A stretch of DNA of 64,000 nt from assembly GCA_029817715.1 (NCBI GenBank), contig JARUPY010000607.1, positions 6,510,001 through 6,574,000 of the forward strand. Direction: 5' to 3'. How positions within the stretch are numbered: position 1 is the first letter of the stretch; each line of letters starts with the position of its first letter. Positions 10,199 through 21,300 of the stretch are shown here, piece by piece. A program made the position numbers and the translations under genes. The notes below the pieces were generated by a model. The model ran no database searches, was not told where the DNA came from, and saw nothing but the letters and a program-made list of their open reading frames with translations. This stretch comes from Melastoma dodecandrum (Eukaryota; Streptophyta; Magnoliopsida; Myrtales; Melastomataceae).

Positions 10199-12661
10199 TG
10201 TTGTTTAACCTAGGTAAACGATTACGGAGTCGCCACCGACCTCTAAGTCGGAAAACCAGAGTAGGATTCGGGGATCCCTAATTACTAACTCTTACATTTA
10301 AACATGCGAAAAGGTGGCGTTTGCTCCAAAAGTTTGCTTTTGGTTAACTGGTGTTGGACTCGATCCGTGCATGACTCCGGACTCATGTCAATGTTTTACG
10401 GGCGTTGCACCCGATTCGGGTCTTTTGGGCCCGAACTCATGTAGGTTGGTTTAGCAAACAACATGCGACGATAAAATCCTAAAAGCCTAACAGCATGCAC
10501 CGCAACCACAGATCAAGAATTTAGATCAAAGGGAGCGGGGAAGGGTGGTGATCGTGGGCCTATGCACTTGGGCCCACGACCCGTTACATATGGAAATAAC
10601 AAAAAATCGAGAGGCCCGCACCTCCCTCATGTACCTGAAATGACAGTTGCGGCCGCTTTATTATCTTGACGTTGCGGTTTTTACACATGCGGAGAGATCA
10701 ACGCGGTCTAATACACGCAGCTTCGAGTAAATCTTCGAAACTTTTGTGTCGATCCCTCCGAATTGCGCACAATCTGCAAAATAATTCATAACTTGAGCTA
10801 GGTTCCTTCGATTCGAATGCGACATGAACCCTAGATCCGAAACTTAATGAAGAACCTGCACGTAAAATTTCATGAGAATCCAATGATACAATCTCTCGAG
10901 ATCAAGGAACGAAGTTGGCTGTCTGCAAAATTGGAGCAGTTTATATTCGCGGACTCATTCCCATCATATCGTGATCATCGAATATCCGATCGAGATGCAA
11001 AAAGATTTTACAGAAAGCTTATGAAACGAAGAGTATTTCTGTGATATTTCAGCTGAATCCAACGGTTGAATAATGAGATATACTCGTGCAAAAATCGGAA
11101 GTAATCTAGATAGCCAGTCCAGCCTGGCTGACTGGAGTCGTGGGAACAAAAATTGATATCTTTTCATCCACATGGTGAAAAAATGATATGTCAAAATAAA
11201 GATAATTAAACAAGGAAGATATAAAAAAGTTTGAGAAACATCCAACGGTGGGATCATTGGGCATATGGATGCAAAAATAAGATGGTTTTGTGAGCTCGAT
11301 CTGATTTTGGCCGAGAAGAATTTCGGAAACAAAAATGGGAAACCTTGCATCTGGATGATGAAAAAAATGCATATGATATGTCCAAATCACCATAGAAAAG
11401 TGAAGAACATATCTACAAAAGTTGAGAACACTCCAACGGTTTGATCTGTCGGCATTGCGCAAAGAGTGAACTAGCGACGCTCGGCAGACCTCACTTGGTG
11501 TATGGTCTGTTCACGAGGTTGTATCTTGTTATTACAGAAAATTCAACGGTCGATTAAAGTAAACAACCGCCTTGAAGTCTAATTTCTTCCTCAAAAATTT
11601 GAACAAGATCCAATGGTTAGATCTCCCAAAATGCCCCCGGAAGTAACGATGCGACAGACTGTTCTGTCGCGACCAGCGAAGATAAACTTTCCTTTGGAGA
11701 CGTTATCGTAGAAATGGCCAAAACAAAAGGGTGGGAGATGTCCCAACACCTCCATGCTGAAAATAAATGCAAGATCGACCTCCAAAGCTATCAGGTAAGC
11801 TTTGAGGTATGAGGAATGGACAAATATATATTTCGAGAGGTGTTTAGGTAGTTACGACTTGTTTCCGTTGTGGTTAAGTGTCGGTGGAGGATGGTGCATC
11901 GGCTGTCCATTGCTTGTGTTTTCAGTAGCGACGAGCTCATCCAGGGGGCACAATGTCCCTCATCCCATGATATATGCGGCAGGCTAAGGATGAAGAGGCG
12001 ATGGTGTTAAGCCACGTTCAAAGCAAGAAACATGGCTAGTGGTTTTGGAGAAGAAAGGAGGGGAACTCACCGAGGAAGTGTCCTCGCCCCGGGATGGCCT
12101 AAGGAAGGTTCAAGGAAGCCGCAGGAGTACTTGAAAGAGCTAGTTGCTGATGGAGCGGTTGTCTCCAGTCGTGTTTGACGGCCGTCGGGTTTGAGTTAGC
12201 GAGGGGAGTTTCCATGTCTTTGGCATGGACCTACCTTGGCTGGAAGATGACCGGGATTCGGTGAGTTGCAGGAGAATCTCTGATCAAGCCCCGTCTGTCT
12301 GCTTCTTTTTTTCTCCGATCCTATGGGAAGAAGAAAAGATTTCCCTCCAAGGGATCGTCTTGGTGAGATCTCCCAAAATCTCGGGGAAGATCATGGTTGT
12401 GAGAGTAAGTGAGGAGGATCTCGTTGGAACTATTATTGATTGACTATTGTTTGCTGATTTGCAGGATCTCTAACGTGATGGTGCTCAGGTTAGTATTTGG
12501 AAGAGGAAAATTCGGGAAGAGGTTAGTGGAAAAGGTCCTTTGGGATAATTGTTAATATTGGGGAGACATAAGTAATGGGTATTCGTGGGATTAACGTGGG
12601 TTTGATTACATAAATAAAATAAAATAAAATAAATAAAAATTTGAAAATTTGGGTATTTACA
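10199..12661 (-). repeat. Long LTR of the gypsy element (about 2.46 kb)
   Basis: The minus strand of this block starts 'TGTAAATACCCAAATTTTC' at 12661 and runs to '...TTAAACAACA' at about 10199, giving TG...CA termini. 'GGAGTCGCCACCGACCT' near the low end is a motif common in plant gypsy LTRs. No coding domain is present. Within it, at about 11040-11640, the motif 'TCCAACGGT' or close variants recur in diverged units. The partner LTR is absent from the window, so the boundaries rest on termini alone. Confidence 0.5.
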
Positions 12662-12969
12662 CTCATCATGTCGGAAGTGTTTTGGTCAGCAAACCATGGT
12701 GGTTCTACATAAGGTAGCATGCTGCAGTGGACAGATACTGACCCGATTTTGGTGCTGATCCTTGGGCAGTGCTGACTTAGTGATGCCTCTTGTGTCCTTG
12801 GTTTGGAAACTGGAACTTTTCCAGAACATATTACCGGTGAGGGAGGAAACGGACAGCTTAGTCTCACCGGTTTCCGAGCGCGAAGCCATGAGATTGTTCT
12901 TCTTGTATATCTTCTCAGGGCTCTGTTCTGAAACTACATGGGTGGGGATTCGGTCGACCCTCCAGCTTG

Positions 12970-13830
12970 CTACTGTAATCGCTCATCACCCTCTTTGCCT
13001 CGGTGACTAAACCGATCGAACGCCACGCATCTGCAAGCAACCGACATATTACCTTCCTGACAATAACCGCTCACAATAATCCTGCATGTCCGCTCATTCG
13101 GCGCAACCTTATTGTTCTGCATCTCGAGGATCATCCCCTCGGCCTTGGCGATCTCCCCACTCAACATGTAAGCCCTCGCCAACGTGTTGAAGGTGACAGC
13201 ATCGGGATGCATGCCCGATGTGGCCATCTAGCGGACAACACTCCACGCCTCGTCAATGTTCTTCCTGTTACACAAGGCTTGAATAAGAATGTTGTAAGTC
13301 CGATCATTCGGCTTGAGACCCTCTTCATCCTTCATTATCTCAAGCAGCTTCAGGGACTCTTCAGTTTTGCCAATGATCCCGTATCCTTTCATCAGAATAT
13401 TGAAAGTACTGATAGTCGGTTTGCATCCCTTGTCCTTCATCTTCCTTGAGACTTGCATGGCCTCCTCAACCTTGCCGGATTCAGACAACATGTTGATCAC
13501 TGCATTGAAGAATATAGCATCCAGTTCCAAACCGTTCTCTTCAACCTCAATAACGAGGGATGAGATCGAATAACAGCGCTTCTGGAGGGAGAGTGCGGCA
13601 AGGAGTATGGTGTAGGTTATGAGGGTGGGTCAGTGGCCCTCCTCTTTCAGGGCATCGAACAAGGAGACCTCCTCCTGAGGTTTCTTCTTCTCAATCAGGA
13701 TTTTCATTAGCTTGGTCCGGGAACGAACTGTCCGGCACCCGCCTTTCCTCCAGCAAACAAGGCAGCAGTAGTCGTTCGGCATAGGAACCGACTGGAAGTG
13801 GTTTTCTTCATTGAGGTATTTCTCCTGCAA
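12970..13830 (-). pseudogene. PPR (pentatricopeptide repeat) protein remnant
   Basis: The minus strand encodes several 35-residue PPR units. Examples are '[20 protein letters not shown]', '[20 protein letters not shown]', '[18 protein letters not shown]' and '[20 protein letters not shown]'. P-type PPR proteins bind organelle RNA. The N-terminal piece (13630-13830) has 'RSRTKLMKILIEKKKPQEE', like Arabidopsis PPR proteins of the At5g25630/At5g21222 type. Two in-frame stops occur, a TGA at about 13630 and a TAG at about 13228, and the C-terminal repeats are missing. The remnant ends close to the gypsy LTR edge at 12661, which may have removed the rest. It is not functional. Confidence 0.85.
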
Positions 13831-15100
13831 AGGGAATTACGAAATCCGAGACTCAGAAAGGAGGACTGTTCGACAGCAGCAATAAGAAGACGTCAATGAT
13901 GATGAATGTTAGACAAGACATACAGAAGCCAGCATTACCATGATTGGCGACGCACCAAATCTGCTAAAACTTGAGACCATCCCCTCTTGCCTCTTGCCCA
14001 TGACGCTCACAGACAAAGCGACCTCTCAACCTCTGGCATCTAACGTCAAGGCTCCTGCCCAGAGAAGCATACATAACCATTTCTTTCAGCATCAAGGACT
14101 CAAAGAAGTGCAAGAAAAGATTTCCGCAACTCAAATTCGGTGATACTGGACTCTCCTACGCATCCCACAATCAAGCTCCTGAACACTTCAATTCATAAGT
14201 CGAATCAGTGACGCTCAGCAACAAGCATTCTACAATATCGTGGACAGCAGACATGGGGTAGCGGAAGCTAACACATCCTGGGGATAAAATCAAGCAGTAA
14301 CTCTCGAAACATATTCGGAAACACCACTAGGAACGCACTGGACCCATGAAAAGTTGACCCGCAACTGAAATCTTCACTGGAATATTAAGATTTAGGATGA
14401 AAGGGGGAAATTACCTGACGAGACGATGAATGTAAAAACTACAAGGAGTTGAACTTGAAGAAATTGGGTCAATGTGATGTCGGTTTTTTTTTATTTTCTT
14501 CTTCTTGGTTGTGATTGGGGAGGAGAAAATGGGAATCCAATTGGGAGATTCTTATCCATAGAAAAAGAAAGAAAGAAGATGAAAAAATGAAAAATGGGGT
14601 TCAGTCCATTCGGTATGAACAGGATTTCCTTTTGGTGGGGGGGGGGAGGGGGGTGTTTGTGATAGGCTTATGAGGCTTTAATAAATTACTATAATAAGAA
14701 TTTACGATGTATATTATATTCAATGGGATCCAATCGATCCACGTTGGCTTCTATTCGCCACGCCATTGCGCTGACAGCACGTCCAAACGTGAACCCGCAA
14801 CGAGTTCACCCATGAATTCATTGTCACGTAAACTCCATTTTTGCACTGTAAGTGTTCGGAAATCTTCTTCGAGAAAGCTTTAAATTTGAATGAAAACAGC
14901 GAATACGATCCGCAAAAATAAGTTAGCAAATATTTTTACCATGTAATTGTACTCTCTTTAAGGAATTATTCACCCTTACTATGAAGTTGTAACTGTGAAA
15001 GTAACACGATATTCCTCCGACTGATAATATATTTCTCCACAAGTTTATGTCTTAAATCAATATGGCGACATTAGGAGACGTGTCATTTTACGAATATTCC
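13831..15100. other. Non-coding, PPR flank and low-complexity DNA
   Basis: No gene is recognised. The part nearest 13.9-14.4 kb may be the old 5' flank of the PPR gene. A T-run occurs at about 14484-14492 and an impure G-run at about 14636-14655. The remainder is AT-rich with scattered short ORFs that show no domain. Confidence 0.4.
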
Positions 15101-15734
15101 ACTATCTAAACAAGAGAACATGTTTATGTGAGAAATTTACACAATCACAGAAACCACAAACAAAAAAAACAGTGGAAGACTGGATCGATTACGCGCGTTT
15201 ACGGTCACCAAGAAATATCAAGGAAAAAGAAAATATACCCATATTCGCCATGTTCATCATGTCGTATAACCTGAGGAAAGAAAGCCTGAGCGACGTAGAT
15301 CTTCTTCCAATTTTCCTTCCCGTACGGCTGCTCTCGATGGAGGAAGCAAAATTAGCGAAACCGAATGTCTATGAGCGTAACCCTCAGAAAAACTTACTGG
15401 AAACCTAATAAAGGATTTCCTTTTATAAAATGTCGGTTTCGCCCCTTAGTTAAATAATAGTTTGAAGGACAGGAGAATTGACCTAGTCGTAATGTACCGT
15501 AGCTTATGTCATATCCATCAATGGACCATAGGTTATAAAATAGCCTACACCCATCCATAAGCCACATTAAACAAACGAGATGCGCATATCCTATCAATTT
15601 TAGTGATCACGACATTTTAATGGGATTTCATGCATTGTCTTATGTCACAGCCTGTTTTATAAAATATACTTTAATAAAGTAAAATAAAATAAAAATAAAC
15701 AATTAATGGAAGCCCAAATAAAAAATTTCTAACA
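15101..15734 (-). repeat. Putative 3' LTR start of the copia element
   Basis: Reading the minus strand, the purine tract 'AAGTGGGAGAA' (about 15735-15746) immediately precedes 'TGTTAGAAATT' at 15734. This is the usual polypurine-tract to LTR junction of Ty1/copia elements. The far end of the LTR could not be set, and the lower bound given here is a guess. No matching 5' LTR copy was recognised. Confidence 0.4.
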
Positions 15735-16689
15735 TTCTCCCACTTGTACAACATTAATTGTACCCAAAAAAAACTTTTAAAAATGTCTCTCAGGCTGTAA
15801 CATCTGTATGACCAATATAAAAACAACATCTCAAACAACCCCTACCAACTAAATTACCCAGCATCGAACTATGACCGTCAGAGCATCGCTCAATAATACA
15901 AGACAATCATAATCACAACACTATGCAATCAAGCCGTCACGGGTCAATGTGGCGGTGTAGTCGAAATAGTATCCCTTATGTGATCAATTTGATGCTAATT
16001 CAGTTGGTCCTAATCTTTCTGTAACTTTACGCCCATAACGAGCCAGATAGACCTTTGAGCAAATGATACTCCTTTATATGTCTTATAAACTTGAATGCAC
16101 GCAAACTTTACCGTGCTTTATCAGAGACAAACTTTAGTTACAATACTGTCCTACTCGAGACTAAGCATCAAGTCTCAATATTTTCTTTAATAATTGTCAT
16201 ATGCACACGATATAAAAGTAACTGTATGCATGAAAAAATATATAATGTCGACAATAAGATAATCAATATCCAACAAAGCACTAAAAGGTAACAAAATAAA
16301 AATTTCGGATACAACCAAAGAGTATCATAAGCTCCCACTAACCGAAATAATCAAAGAACTCTAAGACACCCATGTCTATAACATGTTTCTTAAAAGCTAC
16401 GGGTCTGTCGAACACTTTTCCATGAAATAGCTCCTCCTGCCAACATGAATATGTAACCCGAGGTAGACTTCATGTCAAAACATATTGACTAGTGATTGTG
16501 AGGCCCCACCCAATTCTTGCCTGGAGGGGACACCAAAGGCCTCTGCCCTTCCATCCCTTGGATAGATATAGTGGATAGATAGAGAGGAATGGTAAGATTT
16601 TTGGCGCAAGAAGAGGGGGTGGGTAACGTAGGAGATATCTCTATTTTTCCCCAGTGAATCTTTCAAACAACCTGCAAAATCGAAATCTG

Positions 16690-17712
16690 TCGACCACCTC
16701 AAGGTTATCCACTCTCTTGTAGACCAACGTGTTAGCCTTAGTTCGTTGCAAATATCTCATTACCTTCTTAGCAGCAGTCCAATGCTCCCTTCCCGGATTA
16801 GACAAATATCTACCAAGAACACTGACAGGAAAGGCAAGATCCGGTCTAGTACAGACCTAAGCATACATCAAGCTACCAACTGCACAGCACCTCAAGCTAC
16901 CCAAGGACTCTTTCTCAATATCATTCTTGGGATATTGACCTTTACCGAAGTTATCTCCTTTCACTATTGGTACTTCTCCAGGTTTGTAAGACTACATAGC
17001 GAATCGCTCAAGTACCTTATTGATATAACATCTTTGGCTCAGACCAGCACATTTCGAGATCTGTCTCATCAAATTTCAATTTCAAGCACATAAACAGCCT
17101 CATCCAAGTCCTTCATATCAAAGGATCTAGACAACATCTCCTTAGTTTCGTGTAACAGTGCTAAATCATTACTTACCAGAAGGATATCATCCACATATAG
17201 GACAAGAGAAATGAAACTATTCCCACTAGTCCTCATATAAACACACTGATCAAACAAATTCTCAAAGAATTCAAAGGACGATACCACCTCATCAAACTTT
17301 AAATACCATTGTCGGGAAGCCTGCTTTAGTCCATAAATGGACTTCTTTAATTTGCAAACCATGTGCTCAGATCTTCTACCACAAAACCCTCTGGTTGTTC
17401 CAAGAGGTTTCCATTCAGAAAAGCTGTTTTCACATCTATCTGATGTAACTCTAGATAAAAGTGTGCAACTACTATCATCATAATTCTGAATGCATTTTTA
17501 GAGGAAATTGGAGAGTAAGTCTCCGTGTAGTCAATACCAACTCGTTGAGTGAATCCCTTGGCCACTAGCCTTACCTTATGACGTTCAATGTTACCTTTGG
17601 CGTCTTTCTTGGTCTTGAAGACCCATTTATAACCAACTGCTTTTTGTCTTTCTTGGTCTTGAAAACCCACACGATTTCTATTTCTTATTCTTGATGCAAT
17701 GTATTGGCTCAT
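16690..17712 (-). pseudogene. Ty1/copia reverse transcriptase, broken
   Basis: Two main ORF pieces are seen. 17347-17712 has 'GYKWVFKTKKDAKGNIERHK', 'RLVAKGFTQ', 'GIDYTETYSPI' and 'HQIDVKTAFLNG'. 17069-17362 has 'LKKSIYGLKQASRQWY' and the catalytic 'YVDDILL'. Further minus-strand sequence down to about 16690 is recognisable as the region after RT ('GSLMYA'-type and 'GREHWTAAKKVMRYLQ'-type motifs), but it is frameshifted. It lies just downstream of gag in the same element. Confidence 0.9.
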
Positions 17713-18143
17713 GTAAGTTTAAAACATACAAACATTGTTTATAGATCCATTTCCATAGAAAACATCATCCAGATAAAAGGAACACATCTTGTCTTTGAAT
17801 TTCAAAAACAAAACCCTTAGTGTCTAAACTGGACATCGAGATGATGTTCTTAGAAAACATAACAACAGATTTCTAGTTTCAAAATGAGTCCACTGGGCAA
17901 ACTTATTTTATAAGTTCCTATAGCTAATACAACTAATCTTGCTCCATTAGCCACTCATAGGTCCATCTCACCCTTTGACGGTCTACATTCACTTAGTCCT
18001 TGTAGTTCCATATAGATATAAGAACTACATCTTGAATCTATGACCCAAGAGGATGAAACGGAAAAGTAGCATTCAATCATGAAAATACTTGAAGCACCTC
18101 CCCCGCATGTATTTTTCTTTTAAAAGATATAACAATCCTTCTT

Positions 18144-18930
18144 CTAATGGCCTTTTTTGCCACAGTGAAAGCATATAGCTTCTTTCTCATCCGATTGGGG
18201 AATCTGTTGGCCCTTTTTCAATTTGGGCTTTTGCCCTAGGTATGCAGACACCTTCGGCTTCTTGACCTTGGTGTTGAACTTCTCCATGTTCATTCTTTTG
18301 TTGGTATTTCTCACCAACATTGCACTTGAAACAGACTTATGTTTCATGTCTCTCTCTGCAATCTTGAGCATGGTCAACAGATCGGCAAGACTCTTCTCCA
18401 TGTTGAAGTTCACCACAAACGGAGCAAACGATGGAGGCATGGAACACATAACGGCATCAACAGCAAAATGAGTGTCCATCTTGGAGCTCAAACTTGTGAG
18501 CTTCTCAATGTACCTGATCATCTTGAGTAGATGAGCCCCGATAGGATTCCCTTTCTACAACTTCATCCCGAAAAATGCTCGAGAGATTTCAAATCACTCC
18601 ATCCGGGCACTTTCTTGGAAGAGCTCGCGCAAATGAATATTGATCTCCCTAGCGCTCATATTTTCATGTTGCTTCTACAATTCTGGAAACATTGCAGACA
18701 ACATTAGACATTGCACATCTATAGTATCTTCCACATAATGATCATAAATGATTCGATCTGTTTCAGAAGTGTCTGCAGTGGGCACAGCCAGTGGCTCAGA
18801 ATCTAGTACATAAAACTTTCTTTCTTCTTTCTATGCAATCTTGAGCTTTCGATACTAGTTCAGGTGGTTAAGCCCTTGGAGGATATTTTCTTTCTTCAAA
18901 ATACTGAGCAGCAAAAGGTTTATTGACATC
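18144..18930 (-). pseudogene. Ty1/copia gag with CCHC zinc knuckle
   Basis: The ORF at 18144-18521 has the UBN2/gag-type helix region ('MIRYIEKLTSLSSKM', 'LADLLTMLKIAERDMK'). It ends with the zinc knuckle 'CFHCGKKGH', whose final Cys falls beyond a stop. Recognisable gag sequence continues upstream to about 18930 ('KPFAAQYFEERKYPP') but is interrupted. Gag would package the element RNA. It is broken and belongs to the copia element. Confidence 0.75.
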
Positions 18931-19509
18931 TACATCAAATAAAATATAGATTATTATTTGTGAATAATTTATAAAAGACTTTTATAAACTCTCATTGTTT
19001 TACTCAAAACCTAATAACCCCCACCATTAGGTTCGGGAATTAGTTGGTAATAATTCCTAATGGGATCGAATACTAAAGTCATATAGTATGCACACAACTG
19101 AGATGTACCTACACACCATATTCATCAAGTAAGCACTACTCGCTGGTCACGAATCCATGTGACCCTCGGTATACTTAACTTGTGTTAATATTTTCTTAAA
19201 CCGCTTGCCCATCAAATCAATTGACCTTAATTGAGCTAAAAATCAATTAATTTAAGTTAAGTCGACCCATTAATAAATTATGAAAAATTACAATTGTACT
19301 AACGCAAGCCCACAACTGAGTTGTACCGACTCACGAAGTACGTCGACTATTTTCATTATCATTAATGGAGGGCCGATAAAACTTGACTTAATATTTAGGG
19401 AATTTACATTTAATTTTGTACCCGGACAACTTGTTCTGGCAATTTCCATAGCTTTCTCGCTGTGGTGGTGCTGTAACTTTAATAGACATGTCTTCAGTCT
19501 TCTGTCTTC

Positions 19510-19519
19510 TATATAAAAG
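19510..19519 (+). promoter_or_regulatory. TATA box upstream of EPRV copy A leader
   Basis: 'TATATAAAAG' lies 49 bases before the Met-tRNA primer site. This is the place expected for the viral pregenomic RNA promoter. The corresponding position in copy B has no TATATA because the copy A ORF runs directly into the leader there. No transcription data are available. Confidence 0.5.
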
Positions 19520-19558
19520 TCCTTGAGTTGTTTAACTCATAGAAATGCAACCCCTTCC

Positions 19559-19571
19559 TGGTATCAGAGCC
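19559..19571 (+). other. Primer binding site (Met-tRNA type), EPRV copy A
   Basis: 'TGGTATCAGAGCC' matches the 3' end complement of plant initiator tRNA-Met, the minus-strand primer of caulimovirids. It sits in the leader before the first viral ORF (ATG at 19668). An identical site occurs at the start of copy B. Confidence 0.85.
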
Positions 19572-19667
19572 AAACTCGTTGCTTGTTTTCTTACTCTTTT
19601 TTAAGAGAGTGAGAGTGAGAGAGAGAATAAGTGCCCTGTCAAAGGTTATTACCCTGCCTCACCACCT

Positions 19668-20710
19668 ATGGATAACCCAGTAGTTTTAAGTACTCCAGTT
19701 ATTCTAGACTCCACCCCTTCGTTTCGCAAATCCACTACATCCAGATTAGATTGTTTGTATAAAATCTCTCACCAGGATATTTCAGACAACTACCAGATCT
19801 CTGACACCACCATCCCCTTGCTCAATCCGTACGCCGCCTTCAGTAAGCCTTCGTCAAGGCCCATCAGACGTATCAGATCGCTCATACGTCAACCTGCTTC
19901 TCAAGTCCTTGAGTACATCTAGGCCAATGAGTTTAATCAACATCATATTTTGGCCACACAGAGAGAGCAGTTTGTATCTTTGCAGCTACCCATAGATTTT
20001 CCTCGCCAATGGTCCCAAAAGGTTACACGCACCTTCATTTTGGACCTCTCAGGTTAGCCCTAACCTACCATGGCAGAAAAGGTTTACCAGTAATAGCTAG
20101 AATGGCTTTACTGGACACAAGGTTTGTGGAATATCAGCATGCTTGCATCGGAACAGTTGAAACAAGTTTGAATGCAGGAAGAGTATTTGTTACCTTGTAT
20201 CCTAACTTCTGCATGTCATTGCAAGACCCCAAGCTGTTATCAGCTTTGCAAGTACATTTACAAATTGCAGGACCACAACAGGATCCAAATTCCATTGAAG
20301 CAACCTTGCACTACCAAATGTCTTATCGTGTGCAGAATCATGCTTTGGAACTTAAAGTCCCTGATGATGCTAATGACGCTTTGCTTATTACTGCTGATTA
20401 TCATCACTCGAGTTCTCCCACATGTTTGCATGTCCCTAGACAGATTTCAAGGAACGAGTTGATCAAACTCCTTCCAGAAAAGTGGGTGACAAACTACGAG
20501 CAACTACAACAGCATGTCAAACTGATTCAGTCTACAAAGTCTCGATTCATCAAGGAGAAAGATGGATATGTGACAATCAAGTTTGACAGATCCCATGAGA
20601 AGGATCCAGCTACACCATCCATATTCCCTACAATGTTCATGGTCCAATCAGTACCACGTCGTAAGAAGCCTGACTCCCTGAACAAAATTATTCATTCGTT
20701 TAATGGACAG
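19668..20710 (+). pseudogene. EPRV copy A: N-terminal leader ORF and movement protein
   Basis: The first ORF starts at 19668 and stops at 19920-19922. The 30K-superfamily movement protein region follows from about 20009 after a frame change. Family motifs are 'ALLDTRFVEYQHACIGTVE' and 'RVFVTLYPNF', followed by 'QISRNELIKLLPEKWVTNYE', a segment typical of the petuvirus/florendovirus group. Such proteins open plasmodesmata for cell-to-cell spread. The N-terminal part is disconnected by the stop and frame change, so the copy is defective. Downstream, the frame runs straight into RT because the coat and protease regions are deleted. Confidence 0.85.
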
Positions 20711-21256
20711 GGAGCAAGAGGTAAAAAGAGATTAGTCATAAACTATCAGCTTCTAAATCATTTCTTACAGGATGATAAGTTCCCACTGCCTAACAAGACA
20801 GCGTTGTTTTCATCCTTAGCCAAAGCCAAGGTATTCTCTAAGTTTGATCTTAAGAGTGGATTTTGGCATGATCTTAAGAGTGGATTTTGGCAGTTAGCCA
20901 TCCATCCTGATGAACTATGGAAGACAGGATTTTGCATCCCTAATGGACATTTTCAATGGACAATCTTGCCTTTCGATTTAAAAACAGCATCATCATTATT
21001 CCAAAAAGCAATGACTTGTATATTTTGGCCTATACAGTCTTCAGCTTTGATTTACATTGATGATATTCTATTATTCAGTCCTGACAAAGAATTTCGTGAG
21101 AATCTGCTGAAACAGTTTGCAGAGTTAATCCAAAAATATGGCATAATGCTTTCAGAAAGAAAGATAAAGCTATTTGAGACTTCAATTGAATTTCTTGGTA
21201 TGAGACTTTCAGATGGCAAGTATCACCTGGACCATACATTGCTCAGGAACTGCTAA
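20711..21256 (+). pseudogene. EPRV copy A: reverse transcriptase, truncated
   Basis: RT motifs are 'KRLVINYQLLNHF', 'FSKFDLKSGFW' and the catalytic 'YIDDILLF' near 21053. It is fused in frame after the movement protein by an internal deletion of about 3.6 kb relative to copy B. A direct duplication of 24 bases at about 20846-20893 repeats the 'DLKSGFW' segment, adding eight residues beside a core RT motif. The frame stops at 21254-21256, before the thumb region. The enzyme would not be normal. Confidence 0.85.
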
Positions 21257-21300
21257 AATTCCCAGACACTCATCTAACAGTCAAACATGTTCAACAATTT

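Larger units (their letters stand above)
2690..12661 (-). mobile_element. Degenerate Ty3/gypsy LTR retrotransposon (DUF7745-bearing lineage)
   Basis: Reading the minus strand from high to low coordinates gives a long LTR (about 10199-12661), a leader, a DUF7745-like ORF (8565-9720), gag (6750-8247), protease with a G-patch-like segment (4725-6167), reverse transcriptase (3302-4264) and part of RNase H (2695-3269). This is the Ty3/gypsy order, but integrase and the 3' LTR are missing, so the element is truncated near 2690. Frames shift inside gag, and stops interrupt gag-pol. No second LTR matching 10.2-12.7 kb was found in the window. The copy is old and non-functional. Confidence 0.8.
15735..18960 (-). 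mobile_element. Degenerate Ty1/copia retrotransposon, internal region
   Basis: The minus strand carries, from high to low coordinates, gag with a zinc knuckle (18144-18930) and RT with its RNase H junction (about 16690-17712). It ends at a polypurine tract near 15740. RT with no downstream integrase places it in the Ty1/copia class. Protease and integrase are not recognisable between gag and RT, so much of pol has been lost. Stops and frameshifts break all pieces. The order and the motifs 'YGLKQASRQWY' and 'YVDDILL' are diagnostic. Confidence 0.85.

Noticed and set aside
19559..19571. A tRNA gene fragment
   Set aside because: The match is only the primer-binding complement of initiator tRNA-Met; there is no cloverleaf around it.
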